From Alphaproteobacteria bacterium (GTDB lineage: Bacteria > Pseudomonadota > Alphaproteobacteria > Bin95), in NCBI GenBank assembly GCA_022822125.1, contig JAJECF010000106.1, forward strand, positions 1-17,503: DNA of 17,503 nucleotides. The letters are read 5' to 3'. This document shows, one piece after another, positions 7,016 through 14,109 of this stretch (the first letter of the stretch is position 1; each line of letters opens with the position of its first letter). A program made the position numbers and the translations under genes. A model generated the notes under the pieces. That model saw only the letters and a program-made list of their open reading frames with translations. It ran no database searches and had not been told where the DNA came from.

Positions 7016-7045
7016 GGCCGCCTCCCTCGGAGGCGGCCTTTTTCC
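7016..7045 (+). terminator. Intrinsic terminator of the transporter operon
   Basis: A 10-bp perfect stem, GGCCGCCTCC (7016-7025) with GGAGGCGGCC (7029-7038), encloses a 3-nt loop and is followed by TTTTT. It lies 27 bp after the binding-protein stop, as expected for the end of the CoA-transferase/Liv operon. Confidence 0.93.
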
Positions 7046-7081
7046 TGCCGGCACCGCGCTGAAATGGATTACGCTCGGCCA

Positions 7082-7711
7082 ATGTTTCAGCGCGGCACGA
7101 CACGGCGAGCGGTGATGGCGGGCCTGGCGGGCGCGGCGGCGATGCCGCTGCCGGTTTTCGCCGGTTCGTTCCTTGGATACGCTCCTCCGTCTGCGGTCGC
7201 GGACCGCGGCCTCGGGCTTCCGCCGCCGCTCGATTGCACGCCCGGCACGCGCCGGCAGACCGAGGGGCCGTTCTACACGCCGTCCACCCCGCGCCGCGCG
7301 GACCTGCGCGAACCCGGCGGGGGCGGCGCGCCGCTGCTTTTCGAGGGCCTCGTGCTGACGCCGGACTGCCGCCCCGTAGCCCGCGCTGTCATTGACATCT
7401 GGCACAGCGACGAGCGCGGGCGCTACGACAATCGGGGCTTCCGCTATCGCGGCCATCAGTTCACGGATCCGGCCGGGGCCTTTCGTTTCATGACCGTGCG
7501 GCCGGGCCGCTATACCGGCCGCACGCCGCACATCCATGTGAAGCTGCAGGGCGAGGGCACGCGCGCGCTTGCCACGCAGGTCTATTTTCCGGACCTCGGG
7601 GAGGCCAACGCCCGAGACGCCATCTATCGGGAGGAACTGCTGCTCAGCCTCGACCGGACGGCCGCCGGCCTGTGGCGGGGCCGGTTCGATTTCGTGCTGC
7701 AGCCGGCCTGA
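7082..7711 (+). CDS. Probable exported intradiol ring-cleavage dioxygenase
   Basis: Intradiol dioxygenases use non-haem Fe(III) to open catechol-type rings between the two hydroxyls. In this 209-residue product the four iron ligands are all present in the usual order: Tyr115 (GRYDN), Tyr144 (PGRYTG), and His150 and His152 (TPHIHVK). The short Tyr-to-His spacing is that of the small, often exported branch rather than of classical protocatechuate 3,4-dioxygenase. The N-terminus (TTRRAVMAG followed by an Ala-rich core to about residue 28) looks like a Tat signal with twin arginines at 8-9, so it may act outside the cytoplasm. Residues 59-66 hold the family-typical RQTEGPFY. An ATG at 7064 would add six residues; neither start has a clear Shine-Dalgarno sequence. 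It stands alone between a terminator and the phn operon, with no other aromatic-pathway gene nearby. Confidence 0.85.
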   Translation: MFQRGTTRRAVMAGLAGAAAMPLPVFAGSFLGYAPPSAVADRGLGLPPPLDCTPGTRRQTEGPFYTPSTPRRADLREPGGGGAPLLFEGLVLTPDCRPVARAVIDIWHSDERGRYDNRGFRYRGHQFTDPAGAFRFMTVRPGRYTGRTPHIHVKLQGEGTRALATQVYFPDLGEANARDAIYREELLLSLDRTAAGLWRGRFDFVLQPA

Positions 7712-7854
7712 GCAGGCGCGCCGGCGGAGGATCGGGAGGGCTTCGGGGCGACGAATTATCGGGTCTTTCCCGTAACCGCTGGTATAACCGGGCCACAAAA
7801 GCGTCACCGGGCTTTGCTCTTGTGAGCGCCAGGCAAGCTGGAGTAGCAGGCGCC
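7712..7854 (+). promoter_or_regulatory. Presumed control region of the phn operon
   Basis: This 143-bp gap precedes phnG. TATAAC at 7783-7788 could be a -10 box, but no good -35 lies 16-18 bp upstream. TAACCG occurs twice, at 7772-7777 and 7784-7789, 12 bp apart, which might be an activator or repressor site. I looked for a Pho box (tandem CTGTCAT-like units) and did not find a convincing one. No terminator with a T-run separates the dioxygenase gene from this region. Confidence 0.35.
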
Positions 7855-8322
7855 ATGCCGACCTCGATCGGTTCGGAACCGCAAATTGCGGCGCGGCAGC
7901 GATGGATGGGCGTCCTTGCCCGGGCCGAAGACGGCGCGCTGGAAACCGCGTGGGCCGGTCTGGCCGAGAAGCCCGGCTACCGCTTCCTCAGGCCGCCGGA
8001 GACGGGCCTCGTCATGGTTCGCGGGCGCATGGGCGGCACGGGGAATGCCTTCAATATGGGCGAAATGAGCGCCACGCGCTGCGCCGTGCAGTTGGAGGGC
8101 GGCGAGGTCGGCGTCGCCTATGTCGCGGGGCGCAGCGCGCGGCATGCCGAGCTGGCGGCCGCCTTCGACGCCATGCTGCAGCAGCCGGAGCATTGCGGCG
8201 CGCTGGAGGAAGCGGTGATCGCGCCGCTCGAATCCGCCGAGCGCGCCCGGCGCGAAAAGGACCGCGCGGACGCCGCCCGCTCGCGGGTCGAGTTCTTCGC
8301 CATGGCCCGGGAGCGGGAGTGA
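7855..8322 (+). CDS. phnG: C-P lyase subunit PhnG
   Basis: PhnG is a core subunit of the cytoplasmic C-P lyase complex (PhnG-H-I-J). With PhnH, PhnI and PhnL it is needed to attach phosphonate to the ribose of ATP, displacing adenine. The 155-residue product matches the family in length (about 150). It has the N-terminal ARQRWMGVLARA start, the FLRPPETGLVMVRGRMGGTGNAFNMGEMSATRCAVQL core near 44-82 and the HAELAAAFDAML helix. The ATG has GGAG about 11 bp upstream. It is the first gene of the operon and ends in a GTGA overlap with phnH. Family assignment rests on the core motif and on gene order. Confidence 0.95.
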   Translation: MPTSIGSEPQIAARQRWMGVLARAEDGALETAWAGLAEKPGYRFLRPPETGLVMVRGRMGGTGNAFNMGEMSATRCAVQLEGGEVGVAYVAGRSARHAELAAAFDAMLQQPEHCGALEEAVIAPLESAERARREKDRADAARSRVEFFAMARERE

Positions 8323-8915
8323 CTCCCGTGGCGGCGCTCCGGCCCGGCTTCGGCGCCCCGGCGCCGGACAGCCAGCAGGTGTTTCGCCGTGTGCTCATGG
8401 CGATGTCGGAGCCGGGCGCCATACAGGAAATCGCGGTCGATCTGGACCCGCCGGCGATGCTGGACCGCGCAACCGCCGCGGTCTGCCTGACGTTCATGGA
8501 TTTCGAGACGCCGGTCTGGCTGGACGCTATCGCGGACTGCGAGGAGGTGCGGGTCTGGCTCCGCTTCCATTGCGGCTGTCCGCTCGTTGTAAGGCCCGAA
8601 GAGGCGGGTTTCGCCGTCCTGGCGGCGCCGGCGGAGATGCCCGCGCTTGCCGGGTTCCGGCCGGGTTCCGAGGCCTATCCGGACGAGAGCGCGACCGTCA
8701 TCCTGCAGGTCCCGTCCCTCGAGGCGGGCGAGGCGGTTGCGCTTCGCGGCCCCGGGATCGAGAACTGCCGGACCTTTCGCGCGGCCGGCGTCGCGGACGG
8801 TTTCTGGAAGCAGCGCCGCAAGATGGAGGCGTTGTTCCCGCAGGGCGTGGACCTTGTGTTCGCATCCGGCGCGCGCCTTGCGGCCGTGCCGCGTTCAACG
8901 CAGGTGGAGGCCTGA
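8319..8915 (+). CDS. phnH: C-P lyase subunit PhnH
   Basis: PhnH is a homodimeric PLP-transferase-fold subunit of the C-P lyase core. It has no known catalytic residues of its own. The 198-residue product (E. coli about 194) has the typical LRPGFGAPAPDSQQVFRRVL opening, an MSEPG turn, LDRATAAVCLTFMDFETPVWL near 47-67 and a C-terminal GVDLVFASGARLAAVPRST. I chose GTG 8319 because it overlaps the phnG stop as GTGA; another GTG nine bases later (8328) has a better-spaced GGGAG and would shorten the protein by three residues. The stop is one base from the phnI ATG. Confidence 0.94.
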   Translation: MTPVAALRPGFGAPAPDSQQVFRRVLMAMSEPGAIQEIAVDLDPPAMLDRATAAVCLTFMDFETPVWLDAIADCEEVRVWLRFHCGCPLVVRPEEAGFAVLAAPAEMPALAGFRPGSEAYPDESATVILQVPSLEAGEAVALRGPGIENCRTFRAAGVADGFWKQRRKMEALFPQGVDLVFASGARLAAVPRSTQVEA

Positions 8916-8916
8916 G

Positions 8917-10026
8917 ATGTATGTGGCGGTCAAGGGTGGCGAGAAGGCCATAGAGGCGTCGCACCGCCTGCTGGACTCGGCCCGCCGCGGCGATCCTTCC
9001 GTGCCGGAGGTCTCCATCCGGCAGATAGCCGAGCAACTCGGGCTTGCCGTGGACCGGGTCATGGCCGAAGGCTCGCTCTACGACCGGGAGCTTGCGGCGC
9101 TCGCGATCAAGCAGGCGCAGGGAGACCTGATCGAAGCCGTCTTCCTGCTGCGCGCCTATCGCACGACCCTGCCGCGCCTCGGCAATAGCGAGCCCGTCGA
9201 TACCGCCCGCATGGCGGTCCGCCGCCGGATTTCCGCGACCTTCAAGGACATTCCGGGCGGCCAGATTCTGGGCCCGACCTACGACTATACCCACCGCCTG
9301 CTGGATTTCCGGCTCGCCGAAGAAAGCGGCGCCGGCAGCGCGGGCGAGGCCCGGGAGGAAGAGGCGGACGCGCCGGCCGAGGAGCCGATGCCCCGCGTCG
9401 CGGACCTGCTGGGGCGCGAGGGCCTGATCGAGGAGGAGGCAGCCGCGGACGCCGCCGGGCCGCCGCCTGCGGACATCACGCGGGAGCCGCTCAGGTTTCC
9501 GGCCGGGCGCGACGCGCGGCTCCAGGCGCTGGCGCGCGGCGATGAGGGCTTTCTGCTCGCGCTCGGTTATTCGAGCCAGCGGGGCTTCTCGAACACGCAT
9601 CCCTTCGCGGGGGAAATCCGCTACGGGACGGTCGCGGTCGAGATCGTGCCGGAGGAGCTCGGCTTCGCCGTCGAGATCGGCGAGATCGAAGTGACCGAGG
9701 TGCAGACGGTCAACCAGTTCAGGGGCAGCGCCAGCGCGCCGCCGCAATTCACGCGCGGATACGGGCTCGTCTTCGGCCACCAGGAGCGCAAGGCCATGTC
9801 CATGGCGCTGGTGGACCGAGCGCTCCGCTCGGCGGAGCTGGACGAGGCGGCGGCCTCCCCAGCGCAGGACGAGGAGTTCGTCCTCTATCACAGCGACAAT
9901 ATCGAGGCGTCGGGCTTCGTGCAGCATCTGAAACTGCCGCACTATGTCGATTTCCAGTCGGAGCTCGAATTGCTGCGGAAGCTCAGGGCTGAATTCAACG
10001 CTCCGCCCGCCGAGGCGGCGGAGTAG
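8917..10026 (+). CDS. phnI: C-P lyase subunit PhnI (nucleosidase/transferase)
   Basis: PhnI with PhnG, PhnH and PhnL forms alpha-D-ribose 1-methylphosphonate 5-triphosphate from ATP and phosphonate; alone it hydrolyses purine nucleoside triphosphates. The 369-residue product (E. coli 354) begins MYVAVKGGEKAI and keeps the family blocks LLRAYRTTLPRL near 91-102, RRRISATFKDIPGGQILGPTYDYTHRLLDF near 105-134, LGYSSQRGFSNTHPF near 210-224 and GYGLVFGHQERKAMSMALVD near 283-302. An acidic stretch of about 50 residues after position 135, rich in Glu, Ala and Pro, probably accounts for the extra length. The ATG follows the phnH stop directly, within a GGAGG-led junction. Confidence 0.96.
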   Translation: MYVAVKGGEKAIEASHRLLDSARRGDPSVPEVSIRQIAEQLGLAVDRVMAEGSLYDRELAALAIKQAQGDLIEAVFLLRAYRTTLPRLGNSEPVDTARMAVRRRISATFKDIPGGQILGPTYDYTHRLLDFRLAEESGAGSAGEAREEEADAPAEEPMPRVADLLGREGLIEEEAAADAAGPPPADITREPLRFPAGRDARLQALARGDEGFLLALGYSSQRGFSNTHPFAGEIRYGTVAVEIVPEELGFAVEIGEIEVTEVQTVNQFRGSASAPPQFTRGYGLVFGHQERKAMSMALVDRALRSAELDEAAASPAQDEEFVLYHSDNIEASGFVQHLKLPHYVDFQSELELLRKLRAEFNAPPAEAAE

Positions 10027-10032
10027 GCGCGG

Positions 10033-10908
10033 ATGGTGAAGGACGGTTACAATTTCGCCTATCTGGACGAGCAGACCAAGCGGATGATCCGCCGGGCGAT
10101 CCTGAAGGCCGTCGCCATTCCGGGCTACCAGGTGCCGTTCGGCAGCCGCGAGATGCCGCTTCCCTTCGGCTGGGGCACGGGCGGCATCCAGGTTACGGCC
10201 AGCATTATCGGGCCCGACGACACGCTCAAGGTCATCGACCAGGGCGCGGACGACACGGTGAACGCCGTCAGCATCCGCAAGTTCTTCGCACGCACCGCCG
10301 GCGTCGAAACCGCCGAGCGCACGGAAGCCGCCACCATCGTGCAGACCCGGCACCGGATACCCGAAACGCCGCTCCGGGCCGGCCAGATCCTCGTCTACCA
10401 GGTGCCGATCCCCGAGCCGCTGCGGTGGCTCGAACCGAGGGAGGCGGAGACGCGCAAGATGCATGCGCTCGAGGAATACGGCGTCATGCATGTCCGCCTC
10501 TATGAGGACATCGCCCGCTTCGGGCATATCGCGACCTCCTACGACTATCCCGTGCGGGTGAACGGGCGCTACCTGATGCGGCCCTCGCCCATTCCCAAAT
10601 TCGACAATCCGAAGATGGACCGTTCGCCGGCGCTGCAATTGTTCGGCGCAGGCCGCGAGAAGCGCATCTACGCCATCCCGCCGCATACAGAGGTGCGGAG
10701 CCTCGATTTCGACGACCACCCGTTCGAGGTCCAGAAATGGGAGGAGGTGTGCGCATTCTGCGGCTCGGGCGACAGTTTCCTGGACGAGATTGTCACCGAC
10801 GACCGGGGCGGGCGCATGTTCGTGTGCTCGGACACGGACTATTGCAGCAGGCGCCGCGAGGCCGGACATACCGGGTCCGCCACGCAGAGCGGCGAAGGCG
10901 GGGCTTAG
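10033..10908 (+). CDS. phnJ: C-P lyase PhnJ, radical SAM enzyme
   Basis: PhnJ breaks the carbon-phosphorus bond of ribose 1-phosphonate 5-phosphate, releasing the alkane and a cyclic ribose 1,2-phosphate. The 291-residue product (E. coli 281) has Cys240, Cys243, Cys265 and Cys271. They match the non-canonical 4Fe-4S ligands Cys241, 244 and 266 and the thiyl-radical Cys272 of E. coli, each offset by one. Gly31 in AIPGYQVPFGSREMP matches the glycyl-radical Gly32. All known catalytic residues are therefore intact. It starts 6 nt after phnI. The presence of both radical sites makes an active C-P lyase very likely. Confidence 0.98.
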   Translation: MVKDGYNFAYLDEQTKRMIRRAILKAVAIPGYQVPFGSREMPLPFGWGTGGIQVTASIIGPDDTLKVIDQGADDTVNAVSIRKFFARTAGVETAERTEAATIVQTRHRIPETPLRAGQILVYQVPIPEPLRWLEPREAETRKMHALEEYGVMHVRLYEDIARFGHIATSYDYPVRVNGRYLMRPSPIPKFDNPKMDRSPALQLFGAGREKRIYAIPPHTEVRSLDFDDHPFEVQKWEEVCAFCGSGDSFLDEIVTDDRGGRMFVCSDTDYCSRRREAGHTGSATQSGEGGA

Positions 10909-10909
10909 C

Positions 10910-11692
10910 ATGCCGCCGGGCGACCCGCCGCTCCTCTCCGCCCGGGGCGTGACGAAATTCTACGGTAGCATTCCCGGCTGCCGCGATGTGTCGTTCGACC
11001 TGTGGCCAGGCGAGGTGGTCGGTATTGTCGGCGAGTCCGGCTCCGGCAAGACGACGGTGCTGAATTGCGTTTCCGCCCGTCTGGAGCCGACTTCGGGAAC
11101 GGTCGAATACGCCACGCGCCATGACGGCCCGGCGGACATCTACCGCATGAGCGAGCCGGCCCGGCGCCTCCTCATGCGCACCGACTGGGGCTTCGTCCAC
11201 CAGAACCCGCGCGAGGGGCTGCGCATGGAGGTGAGCGCGGGCGCCAATATCGGCGAACGCCTGATGGCCGTCGGCGCGCGCCATTACGGCGATATCCGGC
11301 AATCCGCCACCGACTGGCTCGACAAGGTGGAGATGGATACGGGCCGCATGGACGATTTGCCTGTCACCTTCTCGGGCGGCATGCAGCAGCGCCTCCAGAT
11401 CGCCCGCAACCTGGTGACCGCGCCGCGCATCGTGTTCATGGACGAGCCCACGGGCGGGCTCGATGTGTCCGTCCAGGCGCGGCTTCTGGACTTGCTGCGC
11501 GGCCTTGTCTCCAACCTCGGGCTGGCGGCCGTCATCGTCACGCACGACCTCGCCGTCGCGCGTCTGCTGTCGCACCGCCTGCTCGTCATGCGCCGCGGCG
11601 AGGTGGTGGAATCCGGGCTGACGGACCAGGTGCTGGACGACCCGCAGCATCCCTACACGCAGCTTCTCGTGTCTTCGGTGCTCCATCCATGA
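10910..11692 (+). CDS. phnK: C-P lyase accessory ATPase PhnK
   Basis: PhnK is an ABC-type ATPase that docks on PhnJ of the C-P lyase core rather than on a membrane permease. The 260-residue product (E. coli 252) has Walker A GESGSGKT at 41-48, Q-loop HQNP at 97-100, the FSGGMQQR signature at 154-161 and Walker B IVFMDEP at 174-180, followed by TGGLDVSVQA. The FVHQNPREGLRMEVSAGANIGERLM block is characteristic of PhnK. It starts one base after the phnJ stop. A longer in-frame start lies inside phnJ but would add residues unlike the family. Confidence 0.96.
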   Translation: MPPGDPPLLSARGVTKFYGSIPGCRDVSFDLWPGEVVGIVGESGSGKTTVLNCVSARLEPTSGTVEYATRHDGPADIYRMSEPARRLLMRTDWGFVHQNPREGLRMEVSAGANIGERLMAVGARHYGDIRQSATDWLDKVEMDTGRMDDLPVTFSGGMQQRLQIARNLVTAPRIVFMDEPTGGLDVSVQARLLDLLRGLVSNLGLAAVIVTHDLAVARLLSHRLLVMRRGEVVESGLTDQVLDDPQHPYTQLLVSSVLHP

Positions 11693-11711
11693 GCGTAAAA
11701 GGCGACGCGCA

Positions 11712-12410
11712 TTGACGGCCGCCATCGACATCCGGGGCCTGGCGAAATCCTTCACCCTGCACAACCAGGGCGGTGTGCGCCTTTCCGTGCTGACGGACTT
11801 CGACCTCGCCGTGGAGGCCGGCGAGTGCGTGGCGCTTCACGGTCCCTCCGGCGTCGGCAAGAGCACGGCGCTCCGCTGCATCTATGCCAATTACCGGGCC
11901 GACCGGGGCCGCATCCTCGTCCGCCACCGGGGCGGGACCGTGGACATGGCGGCGGCGCATCCGCGCGAAATCCTCGCCGTGCGCAATGAGACCCTCGGCT
12001 ATGTCAGCCAGTTCCTGCGCGTAATCCCGCGCGTCACAGCGGAAGATGTTGTCGGTGAGACGCTGCGGAACCGGGGCGCGGACCGGGAGAGCGCCGCGCA
12101 AGCGGCACGCGCCATGCTGCGGCGGCTCAACATTCCGGCCGCGCTGCACCGGCTGGCGCCGGCGACCTTCTCCGGCGGAGAGCAGCAGCGGGTCAATCTC
12201 GCGCGCGTCTTCGTCGCCGACTATCCGGTGCTGCTGCTGGATGAGCCGACCGCATCGCTCGACAGGGAAAACCGGGACGCTGCGATCGGGCTCATCCGGG
12301 ATGCTGCCCGGCGAGGTGCCGCGATTGTCGGGATTTTCCACGATTCGGAGGTGCGGGAGGCCGTGGCGACGCGCATCGTTCCCCTCTCCGCCGCAAGGGA
12401 GGCGGCCTGA
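11712..12410 (+). CDS. phnL: C-P lyase ATPase PhnL
   Basis: PhnL is the second ABC-type ATPase of the C-P lyase system and is required with PhnG, PhnH and PhnI for phosphonate attachment to ribose. The 232-residue product (E. coli 226) has Walker A GPSGVGKST at 44-52, the SQFLRVIPRV block near 99-108 typical of PhnL, the FSGGEQQR signature at 153-160 and Walker B VLLLDEP at 173-179 followed by TASLD. The start is TTG at 11712, with AAGG about 9 bp upstream. No in-frame ATG fits, since the nearby ATG at 11689 runs into a stop. The stop shares one base with the phnM start. Confidence 0.95.
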   Translation: MTAAIDIRGLAKSFTLHNQGGVRLSVLTDFDLAVEAGECVALHGPSGVGKSTALRCIYANYRADRGRILVRHRGGTVDMAAAHPREILAVRNETLGYVSQFLRVIPRVTAEDVVGETLRNRGADRESAAQAARAMLRRLNIPAALHRLAPATFSGGEQQRVNLARVFVADYPVLLLDEPTASLDRENRDAAIGLIRDAARRGAAIVGIFHDSEVREAVATRIVPLSAAREAA

Positions 12411-13546
12411 TGACGGCCCTCACGATCACCAACGCCCGGATTGTGACGCGGGACGACGTCGTTTGCGGCACTGTCGAGGTGACGGACGGACAGTTCTCGG
12501 AAGTCGGCGAGGGGGCCGTCAGCTCCGGCGCGGCGCTCGATTTCGAAGGCGACTATCTGCTGCCCGGCCTTGTCGAACTCCACACCGACAATCTCGAAAA
12601 GCACTTCGCGCCGCGTCCCGGAGTCGAATGGCCGGGAAAGGTTGCGGCGCTCGCTCATGACAGCCAGTTGGCGGCGGCCGGGATCACGACCGTGTTCGAC
12701 GCCATCTGCGTCGGCGACGACAACGAGTTCCGCCTGAAACACCTCGCGGAGATGACCAATGCCGTCAGGACGGCGGCCCGCTGGAACGCCTTCCGTGCGG
12801 AGCATTTCCTCCATATGCGGTGCGAGATTTCCTGCGCCGAGGTGATGGGGCTGTTCTCGCCTTTCCTCGATGAACCGCTGGTCCGCCTAGTCTCGCTGAT
12901 GGACCACACGCCGGGCCAGCGGCAGTTCGTCGATCTGGAAAAGCACCGGCAATACTACCAGGGCCGGCTGCGCCTGACAGACGCCGAAATGCGCCGCTAT
13001 GTGGCGGACAAGATCCGCGCCCAAGGGGAATACAGCGCGCGCAATCGCAGGGCGCTGCTTGCGGCGCTCGAAGGCCGGGACATCACGCTGGCGAGCCACG
13101 ACGACGCGACCCCGGGCCATATCGACGAGGCGGTGCGCGACGGCCTGGCGATCGCCGAGTTCCCCACGACCGTCGAAGCCGCCGGAGCGGCCCGCCGGAA
13201 CGGCATGACCATATTGATGGGTGCGCCGAACCTCGTGCTCGGCGGCTCGCATTCAGGCAATGTCTCGGCCCTTGACTTGGCCTCCGCCGGTCTGCTGGAC
13301 GTACTCTCGTCCGATTATGTGCCGGCGAGTGTTCTCCAGGGGGTTTTCATCCTGCGGGACGAGGTCCCGGACATGACGCTGCCGCGCGCCGTAGCGCTTG
13401 CAAGCGCCAATCCGGCGGAAGCGGTCGGGCTGAAGGACCGGGGGGAGATTGCGGAAGGCAAGCGGGCGGACTTCATCCGCGTCAGGGAAGTCGAGGGCGT
13501 TGCGGTCGTGCGCGGCACATGGCGCGAAGGGCATCGGGTCGTTTAG
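12410..13546 (+). CDS. phnM: Ribose 1-phosphonate 5-triphosphate diphosphatase PhnM
   Basis: PhnM is a metal-dependent amidohydrolase-superfamily enzyme that removes diphosphate from alpha-D-ribose 1-methylphosphonate 5-triphosphate, giving the PhnJ substrate. At 378 residues it equals E. coli PhnM. Metal-site motifs are visible: the PhnM signature ELHTDNLEKH at 56-65 (His58 and Asp60 in place of the usual HxH), HDDATPGHIDEA near 225-236, and the C-terminal SDYVPASVLQGVF near 300-312. The ATG overlaps the phnL stop by one base. It is followed 17 nt later by the HD-domain gene rather than by phnN or phnP. Confidence 0.97.
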   Translation: MTALTITNARIVTRDDVVCGTVEVTDGQFSEVGEGAVSSGAALDFEGDYLLPGLVELHTDNLEKHFAPRPGVEWPGKVAALAHDSQLAAAGITTVFDAICVGDDNEFRLKHLAEMTNAVRTAARWNAFRAEHFLHMRCEISCAEVMGLFSPFLDEPLVRLVSLMDHTPGQRQFVDLEKHRQYYQGRLRLTDAEMRRYVADKIRAQGEYSARNRRALLAALEGRDITLASHDDATPGHIDEAVRDGLAIAEFPTTVEAAGAARRNGMTILMGAPNLVLGGSHSGNVSALDLASAGLLDVLSSDYVPASVLQGVFILRDEVPDMTLPRAVALASANPAEAVGLKDRGEIAEGKRADFIRVREVEGVAVVRGTWREGHRVV

Positions 13547-13563
13547 GCGGGAGCGAGGGGACC

Positions 13564-14109
13564 ATGTCGGCAGCGGACCGGATTCTGGAAATCCTGGAGA
13601 CGAGCGGCGCGGAGCAGTATGGCGACGAGCCCGTCAGCCAGCTTCAGCACGCGCTGCAATGCGCGCATCTTGCGGAATGCTCCGGAGCGTCCGATTCGCT
13701 TGTGGTTGCCGCGCTGCTTCACGATATCGGCCACCTGATCCACAAGCTCGGCGAGGACGCCGCCGCGAGGGGCATCGACGACCGCCACGAGACGCTGGGG
13801 CGCAAGTTCCTCGCCCGCTGGTTCGACGAGGAGGTGACCGCGCCGGTCGGCATGCATGTCGATGCAAAGCGCTGGCTCTGCGCGACCGACCCCGCCTATC
13901 TCGACACCCTGTCGCCGGCTTCCGTGCGGAGCCTGGAACTACAGGGCGGTCCGTTCACGGCGGCCGGGGCGGCCGCGTTCATCGCAAGGCCCCATGCGCA
14001 TGACGCGGTGGCCGTGCGCCGCTGGGACGAGCAGGCCAAGGACCCCGGGGCCGTGACGCCGGGCCTCGAGCGCTACCGTCCCCGCATCGAAGCCGCGATC
14101 CGGAATTGA
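13564..14109 (+). CDS. PhnZ-like HD-domain phosphonate oxygenase
   Basis: PhnZ uses a mixed-valent di-iron HD site to cleave the C-P bond of (R)-2-amino-1-hydroxyethylphosphonate with O2. This 181-residue protein shows the corresponding residues. Tyr19 and Glu22 (YGDEPVSQLQH) keep the spacing of the Tyr24/Glu27 substrate-gating pair. His29, His53-Asp54 (LLHDIGH), His75, His98 and probably Asp155 (RRWDEQAK) match the six iron ligands. The ATG has GGAGCGAGGGG upstream, 17 nt after phnM, and the stop overlaps the phnN TTG start. The family is known from phosphonate operons, so its presence here is not itself new. The hydroxylase that normally prepares its substrate (PhnY, or TmpA for the TmpB relative) is not in the window. 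Substrate is therefore uncertain, and a repair or side-product role is possible. Confidence 0.88.
   Translation: MSAADRILEILETSGAEQYGDEPVSQLQHALQCAHLAECSGASDSLVVAALLHDIGHLIHKLGEDAAARGIDDRHETLGRKFLARWFDEEVTAPVGMHVDAKRWLCATDPAYLDTLSPASVRSLELQGGPFTAAGAAAFIARPHAHDAVAVRRWDEQAKDPGAVTPGLERYRPRIEAAIRN

Noticed and set aside
7801..7840. Pho box upstream of phnG
   Set aside because: GTCAC and a later TGTGAG are present, but the spacing and sequence do not fit tandem CTGTCAT-like half sites.
8698..10911. A 737-codon open frame on the minus strand across phnH-phnI-phnJ
   Set aside because: It lies antisense to genes with clear family motifs and catalytic residues. Its Arg/His/Gly-rich composition is typical of frames mirrored from GC-rich codons.
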